From positions 1-64,000 of the forward strand of contig NZ_JBEHWS010000004.1 in assembly GCF_040239565.1 (NCBI RefSeq): a stretch of 64,000 bases of DNA, in the 5' to 3' direction. The position numbers and the translations under genes are program-made. Origin of the DNA: Fulvimarina sp040239565. GTDB taxonomy: Bacteria > Pseudomonadota > Alphaproteobacteria > Rhizobiales > Rhizobiaceae. Positions 26,033 through 33,969 of this stretch are shown here, in pieces. The stretch's first letter is position 1. Every line of letters starts with the position of its first letter. The notes below the pieces were generated by a model. That model worked only from the letters and a program-made list of their open reading frames with translations, ran no database searches and was not told the DNA's origin.

Positions 26033-26057
26033 TCAGGCCTCACTCATATGAGTGAGG
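25933..26057. repeat. Cluster of GAGT(C/G)AGG octamers and an 8-bp inverted repeat
   Basis: AAGACTTC-AG-GAAGTCTT is a perfect inverted repeat at 25933-25950. GAGTCAGG-GA-CCTGACTC follows at 25958-25975. CATATGAGTCAGG (26025-26037), its near-complement (26038-26050) and CATATGAGTGAGG (26045-26057) complete the set. The octamer GAGT(C/G)AGG occurs five times, alternating in strand. The array runs into the 3' end of the primase-helicase gene. Confidence 0.7.
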
Positions 26058-28354
26058 TCTTCCTCCAGCCCCTCCGGGTAGACCCAGACGGCGGGGTTTT
26101 CGACCTGCAGGCAGAGCCCGGATTGGGGGCATTTGAAGTGGCTGGGCAGGACCGGACGGGCGGTCGTGGTGACCTCGCCGGTGTCCGGATCGACATGCTC
26201 CTCGGGGGCGCCGAACTGCATGCCTTCCACGCAGAGGTAGCCAAAACGGGACCGGGTGACGGGGAAGCCGAACCCCGAGGGGTCGCGCAGGAACTTCACG
26301 AAGCCCTTGGTCGCCAGCACGCTGAGGCGCTCGCGGATCGTGTGCTTGCTGCCCAGACCGCCCCGGTTCTCGAAGGTCTCGGCGAACTGCATGGCGGTGT
26401 AGAGGCGCTCGCTCGCGGCCTCATCCAGCAGCATGCCGAGGATGACGTCGTGCTTGCGCAGCCGCTCGGCATCAAGTTTGGCCCCGACCTCCTTGCGCAC
26501 CAGGCGCTCGTTCAGCGGGTTCAGCTCGACCCACTCGCCCTTCACCTTGTCGATCAGCTTGCCCGGCAGCGCAGGGCCGTTCCGCAATTCGATCTCCAGC
26601 CTGCGGACGGTGCTGTCCTCGTCGGGCCGGTGCATGAGCAGCCCCGAGGTGTAGAAGCCGCGCAGCGCGCTTGCGCCGGAGAGCGCGAGGAAGGGATCGT
26701 CCTTGACCTGATGCTTGCTGGCCTTGCGGGTGTGGTGGGCGAGGATGACGCCCGCGTCCGGATTGACGGCCTCGCGGAGAAGCTCCACCAGGTCCTTCAG
26801 GAAGAACATCATGGCGGTGTTGTCGTTCTCGCCACCGCCCTCGGAACCGCCATCGAAGAGATTTCGGATCGGGTCGATGACGATGATGTCGGGCGGCGCG
26901 TCGGAGAATGCGGCCCGGATCGCCTCGGCCACGCGGGCGACGCCCTCCGCGTCGAGCAGCAGCTTCAGCTTCGGGGTGGCGATGAAGGTGTCGCGCGCGG
27001 CGGCGATCACGGTGGCGGGCAGCGCGATCTGCTGCATGCGCTCGCGCAGGTAGTGATACTGGATTTCCGCCTGGAGATAGAACACGCGCAGCGGCCGGGG
27101 CGGCGTGAAGCCGAGGAACGGCACGCCAGCGGCCATGTGCACGAGCCAGGAGATCAGGAAGTCGCTCTTGCCGACCTTGGGCGCGCCGCCCAGCACCAGG
27201 AGCCCGCCCTGGGTCAGCACGCGCGGCCCGATGATGTCCTCGGGCATCGGGCTCGTGTCGTCGAGGAGCGCGCCAAGGCTGAAGGTCGGCAATGGGCTGG
27301 CCGGGGCATCGGCGTGGGCTGTGCGCAGGAGCGGCGGACCGTTGCGCTTCATATGCAGCGCCCAGAGCCTTTCGGACTCGGCCATCAGCCGATCGAGCGG
27401 CCAGGACGGGCGCAGCATGGCGGCGTTGTAGCCGCAGATCGCCTCCCAGCCCGCGAAGGGATCGAGGCGGCCCTCGTGCACAAGGCGGACGTAATGGCCG
27501 ATGGCGGCGCTGGCCCCCTGGAACCGGGACCAGTCGTCGACCGCGCCTTCGCGCACTGGCGTGGTGAGCACCGCGTCGATGTCGGGCTTCGCGGTCGGCG
27601 CGGCAACGTCGCTGGCGAAGCCCACACCGGGCAGCGGCGGCATCTCGGCGACCTTCTCGGCGAAATCCGCAAGGTCCACCTCGACGTCGCGATGTTCGCG
27701 GATCTGCACGAGGCGTTGATGACCGTGCTTGTGATAGACCGTGCCGGGCACCCGGATCGGCTGGTGCGCCGAGCGGAAATGCGTGTCGCCGCCGACCTTC
27801 ACGGCGATCTCGCCGCGCAGGCGGCAGAGGGTGGCCAGGTCCTCACCCTCGGCCGGTTCGGTCAGTTTCCACCAGACATGGAGCTTTGCGGCGCCCTCTG
27901 GCGTGCGCCCGCCGCTTTCGATGATCAGCGTCGGCGTTCCGATGTGGCGGGTGACATGGTCCAGTTTGGCCGGGATGTCGCCCGCGTCGAGATCGACGAC
28001 TATGGCCTGCATCTGCAGCACGTCAGCGGCGCGGGCCTGGCCCTGTTCCTCGACCGTGCCGGGGATGACATAGACAGCGGCGCCCTCGCGGTTCGCCCAT
28101 CCGGCGAAGGTTGCGAGTTTCTCGGGCGCGGTGTCGTCGGCCGGGATCCAGATGTTGTGTGGCTTGCCGTCCCGACCCTGACCCTTGTCGACGAAGCCGC
28201 GGAGAGGGATCAGCCCCTCGCACCAGCTGAACACGGTGTCGAGGAACACGGCGATCTGCTCGGGGTCGGGGTCACAGCCGAAGGGGTTCTCGGACGGCGG
28301 CCCGTCGTTGAAGTCCATCCACGGGTTGAAGTGCAGGATGCCGTCGTCGCTCAT
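26033..28354 (-). CDS. Primase-helicase replication protein with RepA/DnaB-like ATPase
   Basis: The 773-residue protein begins MSDDGILHFNPWMDF. The N-terminal part (about 30-240) looks like a primase-polymerase domain with paired acids in AIVVDLDAGD (about 117-126) and KLHVWWKLTEP. The C-terminal half holds a RecA-fold ATPase: Walker A GGAPKVGKSD (about 389-398), Walker B DIIVIDPIRNLFDG and sensor-like VILAHHTRKASK. It probably primes and unwinds phage DNA. The start overlaps the PD-(D/E)XK gene stop by four bases. The C-terminus encodes the last copies of the octamer array (THMSEA). Confidence 0.82.
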   Translation of the reverse strand: MSDDGILHFNPWMDFNDGPPSENPFGCDPDPEQIAVFLDTVFSWCEGLIPLRGFVDKGQGRDGKPHNIWIPADDTAPEKLATFAGWANREGAAVYVIPGTVEEQGQARAADVLQMQAIVVDLDAGDIPAKLDHVTRHIGTPTLIIESGGRTPEGAAKLHVWWKLTEPAEGEDLATLCRLRGEIAVKVGGDTHFRSAHQPIRVPGTVYHKHGHQRLVQIREHRDVEVDLADFAEKVAEMPPLPGVGFASDVAAPTAKPDIDAVLTTPVREGAVDDWSRFQGASAAIGHYVRLVHEGRLDPFAGWEAICGYNAAMLRPSWPLDRLMAESERLWALHMKRNGPPLLRTAHADAPASPLPTFSLGALLDDTSPMPEDIIGPRVLTQGGLLVLGGAPKVGKSDFLISWLVHMAAGVPFLGFTPPRPLRVFYLQAEIQYHYLRERMQQIALPATVIAAARDTFIATPKLKLLLDAEGVARVAEAIRAAFSDAPPDIIVIDPIRNLFDGGSEGGGENDNTAMMFFLKDLVELLREAVNPDAGVILAHHTRKASKHQVKDDPFLALSGASALRGFYTSGLLMHRPDEDSTVRRLEIELRNGPALPGKLIDKVKGEWVELNPLNERLVRKEVGAKLDAERLRKHDVILGMLLDEAASERLYTAMQFAETFENRGGLGSKHTIRERLSVLATKGFVKFLRDPSGFGFPVTRSRFGYLCVEGMQFGAPEEHVDPDTGEVTTTARPVLPSHFKCPQSGLCLQVENPAVWVYPEGLEEDLTHMSEA

Positions 28355-29121
28355 GTCGGCAGCCCCCAGCAGCGCTCGGACCACGGGCAGAAGCGGCATT
28401 CGAAGAAGTCGGGCGTGGTGGCGACGCGCGGCAGAAGCTCGCCCGCATCGGTCGCCTGAAGGATCCGCACGCCCCGGTCGGACATGCGCTGCGCGAGATC
28501 GGCGTCGAACGCGACCTGCTCGTGGTGAAGCTCGGCGGTGTCCTTGTTGATCGCGGTGAAGAGCGCGGGCGCGGCGCTGATGCCGGGCACGCTGGCTTCC
28601 ATGTAGGCCTGATAGACCGCGATCTGGGCAGCGTAGACCGGCTTGGATTTCGCCACGCCGTCCTTGACGCAGGCGCGCCAGTTCTTCGCGTTCATCGTCT
28701 TGCATTCCCAGAGAGCGGGAACGGCCAGCTCGAAGCCTTCCGGCCCCGCGGCGATGATGCCGTCGACATGACCGCGGATGCGCCCGCCAGCGATCGAGAA
28801 GCCGAACTGGCCGCCATCTGGCCGGTTGCCCTTGCGCGTGTAGAGGTCGAACCCGGCGCCGCGCAGCCAGGCGACGGCCAGATCCTCGAGCGCGTGGCCG
28901 ATGGCGAAGATCCGCAGCGACTGGCCCGAGAAGTCCTGGCCGTCGTCCTTCGGCGTCGCCGTGAACTCGAACTGCAGGGCACGCTCGCAGGGATGGCCAA
29001 GGCGCGAGCCGCCGAGATAGTCGCGGGGCGGCCGCGTGGCCTGATCGACGGTGAGCGCCCGATCGACCGCGGCGTTGACCCGCTCTGCGAAAGTCGGCCG
29101 GTGATTGTAATCGAGGGTCAA
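28351..29121 (-). CDS. PD-(D/E)XK nuclease, RecB/Cas4-like, TTG start
   Basis: The 256-residue protein has the PD-(D/E)XK layout: GHVDGIIAAGPEG (Asp), PALWECKTMNAKNW (E-x-K) and YAAQIAVYQAYME. Cysteines at the end (FFECRFCPWSERCWG) together with GHPCERAL near the start resemble the iron-sulfur cysteines of Cas4/AddB-type nucleases. It probably acts as the exonuclease partner of the Sak4-like recombinase. The start codon is TTG at 29121, with GGAGG eight bases upstream; no ATG fits. Confidence 0.8.
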   Translation of the reverse strand: MTLDYNHRPTFAERVNAAVDRALTVDQATRPPRDYLGGSRLGHPCERALQFEFTATPKDDGQDFSGQSLRIFAIGHALEDLAVAWLRGAGFDLYTRKGNRPDGGQFGFSIAGGRIRGHVDGIIAAGPEGFELAVPALWECKTMNAKNWRACVKDGVAKSKPVYAAQIAVYQAYMEASVPGISAAPALFTAINKDTAELHHEQVAFDADLAQRMSDRGVRILQATDAGELLPRVATTPDFFECRFCPWSERCWGLPT

Positions 29122-29573
29122 AACGGCACCTCCGGCGTCTGCGCCCGGGCGATGTCGGACATGGCCTCGCGGAAGCCCTCGACGGCTTCCTCGATCAGCG
29201 CGCGCACCTGCGCCTCGGTCAGATCCGCAAGCGGGGTGGCCCAGCCGATCTCGTCCATCAGCAGCGCCACGCGCTTCACGGTGGCGGTGATCGCGGCGCG
29301 CTCTTCCTCGGTCAGGTCAACCTTGGCGAAACGCTCCCGCGCCAAGCGCGCCCAGAAGGACTGGCAGGGCATCGAGCAGAACCAGACCGACGGCCGGGGC
29401 CGCCCCGTGCGCGGACGCGCACGTTTCGATGATTTTGGCGGCAAAGCCGCCGGGCGGTGCGGATCGAACCAGCCAAAACCACGGGTGGGTTGCCGGCAGA
29501 CAGCACAGAGCGTTCCACGTGGGTGCCAGAGCCGCCGCCGGCCCTCGGCGGTGATGGGGGTGGATCTGGGCAT
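29118..29573 (-). CDS. DUF6511-type protein
   Basis: The 151-residue protein has a zinc-like motif at the front (GTLCAVCRQPTRGFGWFDPH) and WFCSMPCQSFWARLA, then a helical acidic tail. It matches DUF6511 proteins found in recombination/replication clusters of alphaproteobacterial phages. It lies three bases from the helicase stop. Function is unknown; nucleic-acid binding is plausible from the Cys pairs. Confidence 0.65.
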   Translation of the reverse strand: MPRSTPITAEGRRRLWHPRGTLCAVCRQPTRGFGWFDPHRPAALPPKSSKRARPRTGRPRPSVWFCSMPCQSFWARLARERFAKVDLTEEERAAITATVKRVALLMDEIGWATPLADLTEAQVRALIEEAVEGFREAMSDIARAQTPEVPF

Positions 29574-29576
29574 GGG

Positions 29577-31265
29577 TCATGCCGCCCTCCGTTCGGGAGA
29601 TGCCGCCGTGTCGATCAGCTGGCGGATGGCGCGCTTGTTGAAGCCGAAGGTCATCAGCGCGGAGGCGCGGTAGCGCGTCAGGCCGAAGTCGTGGCGGCAC
29701 TCGGGCGGCAGGTACTGCAGCTGCTTTTCCGTGGGCGGCTGGCGCAGCCAGGAGCGGGTCTTGAAGGCGCTCTCGTCGGTCTCGTGCGTGTTCAGCCAAT
29801 CGTCTGCCTGCGCGAGGCAGACGGTCCGTTCGCCCACGCCCAGCAGATGCGGGCGTTCGCCCTTCGCCCCGCCGATGGCGTACCAGACCCCGTCCAGCCA
29901 GAAGATGCCGCCCCAGGCTGCGAAGCCCGTGGCCATCAGCGCGTCGTCCGTGCCGTAGAGGTCGACCCAGGCGAAGCTGGACCGCTTCAGCAGGTCGATC
30001 TCGGTCATCATGAAGCCCGACAGCGGCGCGGCGGCCCCGCTTTCGCCCGCATCCAGATCCTCGTGCGGGAACGCCTCACCGCAGAGCGGGCATTCGGTGG
30101 CGGCCAGCGGGATCTCCGCCTCGCAGGCCGGACAGGTCTTGGTCGGCGCCTCGCCGGTCTCGGTCTTGCCGTCGAGATCGACATCCTGTTCCAGCGTGCC
30201 GTGGATCAGGCTCGACGTCCCGAAATCCAGCACGACGCAGTCGGTCTTGACGATGCCGGGGTGTTCCTCGGGATCGACGGTGCGCAGCCCGCGCCCGACC
30301 ATCTGGATCATGGTGGACTTGTAGGAGCTGGGGCGCAGCAGCACGACGCAGGAGGTGGGCGGATGATCCCAGCCCTCGGTCAGCACGGCCACGTTGACCA
30401 CGACGCGGATGCTGCCCGCCGCATAGTCGGCGAGGATCGCCTTCCGCGTCTCGGCCGCCAGATCGCCGTGGATCAGCGCGGCGGAAACGCCCGCCGTCCT
30501 GAAGGCGTCGGTGACGTGTTCGGCGTGCGCGACGGTGGAGCAAAACACCACGGTCTGCCGGTCGCCTGCCTTCTCCTTCCAGTGCCGGATCACCTCGTCG
30601 GTGACGGGGGCGCGGTCCATGATGCCCGCCACCTCCGCCATGTCGAAATCCGACATGGTTTTGCGGACCGAGCGCAACTCGTCCTGCACGCCCACATCGA
30701 TGACGAAGGTGCGCGGCGGCACCAGGTGGCCCGAGGCGATCAGCTCGCCCAGCCGCACCTGATCTGCGACATTGTCGAAGACCTCGCGCAGCCCTTTCCG
30801 GTCACCCCGGTTCGGCGTCGCCGTGACCCCGAAGATGCGTGCGTCGGGATTGGCCTCGCGCACACGGTCGATGATGCGGCGATAGCTGTCGGCGACCGCA
30901 TGGTGCGCCTCGTCCACGACCAGCAGGTCGAGGCGCGGCATGTCCGCGAGGTTCGAGGCCCGCGCCAGCGTCGGCACCATGGCGAAGGCGACCTGGCCGC
31001 CCCAAGATTTTTCGGTGGCGTCGATCACCGATGTGGCGACGCCCGGCACCACCCGCTGGAACTTGGCGCGGTTCTGCGCCGTCAGCTCGTCGCGATGCGC
31101 CAGCACGCAGGCCTTGGCCCCGTCGCCGATCATCTCGCCGGTGACCGCCGAGAGCATTATGGTCTTGCCCGCGCCGGTGGGCGCCACGCCCAGCGTGTTG
31201 CCGCGGGAGGCGAGCGCAGCCACGCTGCGCTCGACGAAGGTCTTCTGGCGGGGGCGCAGGCGCAT
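29577..31265 (-). CDS. DEAD/DEAH-box superfamily 2 helicase
   Basis: This 562-residue helicase has Q-motif-like MRLRPRQKTFVE, motif I APTGAGKT (about 28-35), motif II VVDEAHHAV (about 116-124), motif III GVTATPNRGD, motif V VNVAVLTEGWDHP and motif VI MVGRGLRTVD. Two CxxC pairs (CPACEAEIP, CPLCGEAF) form a zinc ribbon. It resembles phage UvsW/RadD-like helicases that remodel recombination or stalled-fork intermediates. It lies between the SSB-like and DUF6511 genes. Confidence 0.88.
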   Translation of the reverse strand: MRLRPRQKTFVERSVAALASRGNTLGVAPTGAGKTIMLSAVTGEMIGDGAKACVLAHRDELTAQNRAKFQRVVPGVATSVIDATEKSWGGQVAFAMVPTLARASNLADMPRLDLLVVDEAHHAVADSYRRIIDRVREANPDARIFGVTATPNRGDRKGLREVFDNVADQVRLGELIASGHLVPPRTFVIDVGVQDELRSVRKTMSDFDMAEVAGIMDRAPVTDEVIRHWKEKAGDRQTVVFCSTVAHAEHVTDAFRTAGVSAALIHGDLAAETRKAILADYAAGSIRVVVNVAVLTEGWDHPPTSCVVLLRPSSYKSTMIQMVGRGLRTVDPEEHPGIVKTDCVVLDFGTSSLIHGTLEQDVDLDGKTETGEAPTKTCPACEAEIPLAATECPLCGEAFPHEDLDAGESGAAAPLSGFMMTEIDLLKRSSFAWVDLYGTDDALMATGFAAWGGIFWLDGVWYAIGGAKGERPHLLGVGERTVCLAQADDWLNTHETDESAFKTRSWLRQPPTEKQLQYLPPECRHDFGLTRYRASALMTFGFNKRAIRQLIDTAASPERRAA

Positions 31266-31278
31266 GGCCGGTCTCCCC

Positions 31279-31896
31279 TTACTGCGCCCAGCTCGGCCGA
31301 CCGGCGTTGCCGGGGGCGGACGCGGGCTGGCTGGGCTGGGTGGCCGTGGTGGGCTGCTGCGGGGCGTGGCCCTGCGCCGGGGCGGCGGTGAACTGAGGCG
31401 CGACCGTGCCCATCAGCGCGGCGTAGTCGCGGTGATCGGGCGTGACCGCGGCGCGGATCTCGTTCTTGTCCTCGCCGTTGGTGCCGATGTCGATGCGGGC
31501 GATGAACTCGACGCCGTCGAGATCGCCGAAGCCGTTGATGCGGCGGCGCGCCTGCGCTTCGGGCGAGTTGTCCTTGTCCGACACGCCGCGCGCCGAGTTG
31601 AGGATGCCGCGGATCAGGCCGCGCCCCATGTTCGCCCAGTCCGGGCCCTTCGGGCTGTAGAGGCCGATCAGCGACCAGACCTTGCGCCGGGCATAGGGCC
31701 CCTCGAGCACCGTGTATTCGGCGTCGAGATAGACGGCGCCGGTGGCGGCGCGGCGCGCCCAGCCGCCGGTCCAGCCCTGCGAGGGGTCGTCGAAGCCGCC
31801 CGGGCGGAGCGTCAGGCGCACCTTGGCGAGCGTGCCTTTCGGGATGACGTTGGTGTTGGATTGGGCGGAGTTGAAGTCGTTCCAGGATCCAGACAT
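31279..31896 (-). CDS. Probable phage single-stranded DNA-binding protein
   Basis: The 205-residue protein (MSGSWNDFNSAQSNTNVIPK, KVRLTLRPGGFDDPSQGWTG, YTVLEGPYARRKVWSLIGLY) has an OB-fold-like beta pattern. Its low-complexity Gln/Pro/Ala tail (HAPQQPTTATQPSQPASAPG) resembles SSB tails. Homologues are often DUF669-like. Position directly after the Sak4-like ATPase supports an SSB role. Family assignment is moderate. Confidence 0.6.
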   Translation of the reverse strand: MSGSWNDFNSAQSNTNVIPKGTLAKVRLTLRPGGFDDPSQGWTGGWARRAATGAVYLDAEYTVLEGPYARRKVWSLIGLYSPKGPDWANMGRGLIRGILNSARGVSDKDNSPEAQARRRINGFGDLDGVEFIARIDIGTNGEDKNEIRAAVTPDHRDYAALMGTVAPQFTAAPAQGHAPQQPTTATQPSQPASAPGNAGRPSWAQ

Positions 31897-31913
31897 GACT
31901 GGGGTCTCCTCGT

Positions 31914-32801
31914 TCAGGTGTTTTCGGAAGGGGTGGGGGCGTCGGGGGTCGCAGCGGTCGCGGCCGGGGGCGGGCTGCGATAGGCCAGCCGCTCGGAGGC
32001 GGGCTTCACGGGCCCGCGGATCTTGGCCATCAGGCGGCCGAGATGCGGCTCCTCGATCAAGTCGAGGCGACCGGAGCGGTCCTTCGCGGGGAAGTTCCAC
32101 TGATTGATCGTCTGACAGATGAAGGCACGATAAGGCGTGCCGGCGTCGTCCTTGATCTCGGCCATCGTCAGGACCTCATCGACGATGCCCGGCAACTCGA
32201 GGCCGGTCTTCGAGCCGTCGATCTGCGGCTGGAAGATGCGCCTGTTGAAGTCGTCGAGCTTCTCGTCGAGGATCCCGACGAACCAGACGTTCTTCGCCCG
32301 CGTGTGCTGGAGATGCGTGAGCCACGCGATCATCTCGCGGCCGTGCATGCCATAGGCGCCTCGGACATCGGGCTTGCCGGTCTTGTCCGAGAAAGCCTCT
32401 GGCTGACCCTTGCACCATTGGAAGCAGAGCCGTCCGGCCACAGTGATCGAGTCGATGAAGACAGTGTGGTAGCGGTCGAGCGTCGCCGGATCGCCGAAGC
32501 GCTCGCACACTGCCGCGAAATGGGCGTCGCTGTAGACCTGGTCGTCCCGCAGCGCCGGATTGGGCCCGCCGATGAAGACCGCGAAATCGCGGCATTCGGC
32601 CCATGTGCGCGGCCGGACGCTGTCGCCGGACCATCCCTCGATGGCGAGGTCGCCCGCCTCCAGGTCGATGAACAATGTAGTGGCGGAGTCGAGCGTCCAG
32701 AGAAGCGAGGTCTTGCCGATTCCGGACTTGCCGAAGATCGTGCCCTTGATGCCGCGCGGCTCGGCGAGCCGCTGATCGGCGGAGATGATCGGGAGAGCCA
32801 T
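31914..32801 (-). CDS. Sak4-like RecA-fold recombination ATPase (AAA_24 type)
   Basis: The 295-residue protein has Walker A IFGKSGIGKTS (about 21-31), Walker-B-like TVFIDSITVAGRLC and LFIDLEAGD, a compact RecA-core layout typical of Sak4 annealing proteins (PF13479). Sak4 proteins help phage recombination together with an SSB, which is encoded next door. The ATG overlaps the stop of the preceding gene by one base. The C-terminus is a disordered Pro/Ala tail. Confidence 0.78.
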   Translation of the reverse strand: MALPIISADQRLAEPRGIKGTIFGKSGIGKTSLLWTLDSATTLFIDLEAGDLAIEGWSGDSVRPRTWAECRDFAVFIGGPNPALRDDQVYSDAHFAAVCERFGDPATLDRYHTVFIDSITVAGRLCFQWCKGQPEAFSDKTGKPDVRGAYGMHGREMIAWLTHLQHTRAKNVWFVGILDEKLDDFNRRIFQPQIDGSKTGLELPGIVDEVLTMAEIKDDAGTPYRAFICQTINQWNFPAKDRSGRLDLIEEPHLGRLMAKIRGPVKPASERLAYRSPPPAATAATPDAPTPSENT

Positions 32802-33097
32802 TACTTGCCTCCCTTCGCCGCGATCAGGGCGTCAATCGCGATGTCGGCTCCTAGCGCGCCGGCCTTGCGGGCCTCGTCGTGGAGGGTGCGCACTGCGTCG
32901 ATCTCGCGGTAGAGCGCCGATGCCCGCTCGTTCAGGCCGATGAGGGCGAAGGCCAATTCGTCGATCGAGGCCGCCCCGACCGGCTTGACGGTCTCGTCGC
33001 GACGCTCGCCAAGGGCCGGCACCCGGATGGTCTCGGGCAGCTTGTCCAGCCCGTAATGCTGCTCGCGGAGCAACGCGAGCTTCTTCGTGATGCTCAT
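32801..33097 (-). CDS. Small helical phage protein of unknown function
   Basis: This 98-residue protein (MSITKKLALLREQHYGLDKL, IDELAFALIGLNERASALYR) is helical and charged with no membrane segment. It is coupled by overlaps to both neighbours in the early operon. No family recognised. Confidence 0.62.
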   Translation of the reverse strand: MSITKKLALLREQHYGLDKLPETIRVPALGERRDETVKPVGAASIDELAFALIGLNERASALYREIDAVRTLHDEARKAGALGADIAIDALIAAKGGK

Positions 33098-33582
33098 GAC
33101 GTCACCTCAGTGTTCAGGGAAAGACGGAAGCTGGGCTTGCCGGTGCGGACGGTGCGCGCGTCCTCGAAGGCGGAGCGGATGTGGCTCGGCCAGGCCGCGA
33201 ACTTGCGCTCGGGCACCTTGATGGCGACGTCGACGTATTCGGTCGGGTCGTCGCCCTCGGCCCGGATGCGCTCAACGAGAGCGGCGAGCTTGTGCTGGTC
33301 CCAGTCGACGCGCTTCGGCAGATCAGCGATCACGGTGACCGCGCCGTCGTCGAAGCGGACCGTGCCGGAGTCCTTGCCGGCGGCCTGGCGCGTCGTGTGG
33401 GCACGATCGCCGTACTTGAGCGCGACGGCCCCATCGAGCCAGTCGCAGATGGTCTTGGCGCAGCGCAGGGCGTCGGCGGCCTCGTCCTGCAGGAGGGCGA
33501 GCTGCTCTGCGGGCAGAGCGGCGATGTCGCCGACAGCCATGCGCCGGAGCTCATCGAGGGAGATGCGGTTGTAGATCATCAT
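33094..33582 (-). CDS. Conserved early phage protein of unknown function
   Basis: This 162-residue protein starts MMIYNRISLDELRRMAVGDI and ends SFRLSLNTEVTS. It has a helical N-terminus (ALLQDEAADALRCAKTICDW) and a beta-rich C-terminus (DDGAVTVIADLPKRVDWDQH). It overlaps the next gene by four bases. Related proteins occur in similar phages near recombination genes, but no activity can be assigned. Confidence 0.65.
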   Translation of the reverse strand: MMIYNRISLDELRRMAVGDIAALPAEQLALLQDEAADALRCAKTICDWLDGAVALKYGDRAHTTRQAAGKDSGTVRFDDGAVTVIADLPKRVDWDQHKLAALVERIRAEGDDPTEYVDVAIKVPERKFAAWPSHIRSAFEDARTVRTGKPSFRLSLNTEVTS

Positions 33583-33592
33583 CACCGCCCCC

Positions 33593-33802
33593 TCACGCCG
33601 CAGGCTTTGCGGGGCTATCGGCGGTGCTCGCGCGGATCTGCTCGCGCTCGTACTCCTCGACGTCTTCGAGGCGGTACACGACGCGACCACCGAGCTTGAC
33701 GAAGCGCGGGCCTTCGCCCGTCCAGCGCCAGCGCTCAAGCGTGCGGTGAGAAATGTTCCAGCGCGCAGCCAGGTCGATCTGGTTGAGATGTTTCGTAGCC
33801 AT
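33593..33802 (-). CDS. Small helix-turn-helix protein, excisionase/AlpA-like
   Basis: The 69-residue protein has a winged helix-turn-helix: LNQIDLAARWNISHRTLERW, then FVKLGGRVVYRLEDVEEYE, the pattern of PF12728 and AlpA/excisionase proteins. It is the first gene of the early operon. It may control this operon or serve as the recombination directionality factor for the serine recombinase. The repeat array at 33857-33900 lies just upstream and is a possible target. Confidence 0.75.
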   Translation of the reverse strand: MATKHLNQIDLAARWNISHRTLERWRWTGEGPRFVKLGGRVVYRLEDVEEYEREQIRASTADSPAKPAA

Positions 33803-33856
33803 CTGTGTCTCCTTGGGTTTTGGTCGAAAACCTGCGGAGAGGATGGCTGCTGGGCG

Positions 33857-33900
33857 GGTAGGAGCCGGGAAGGAGCCAGGTAGGGCTCAAGGTAGGAGTC
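33857..33900. repeat. Four tandem GGTAGGAGCC-like repeats upstream of the early operon
   Basis: GGTAGGAGCC (33857), GGAAGGAGCC (33868), GGTAGGGCTC (33879) and GGTAGGAGTC (33891) follow at 11, 11 and 12 bases, close to one helical turn, about 55 bases upstream of the early operon's first ATG. This looks like a cooperative operator or iteron array. Confidence 0.7.
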
Positions 33901-33920
33901 GTTGAATCTGCGTCAGAAAC

Positions 33921-33945
33921 AAAAAAAGCCGCCCCATCGGGCGGC
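33921..33945 (-). terminator. Strong rho-independent terminator
   Basis: On the minus strand GCCGCCC / GGGCGGC with a 4-base loop is followed by seven T residues. It ends the 36331-33970 operon and isolates it from the early phage operon to the left. Confidence 0.85.
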
Positions 33946-33969
33946 CTGTCGTTGAAGAAATTCAGGACA

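Noticed and set aside
33857..33900. CRISPR array
   Set aside because: Repeats are 10 bases, nearly contiguous and imperfect; there are no spacers and no cas genes.
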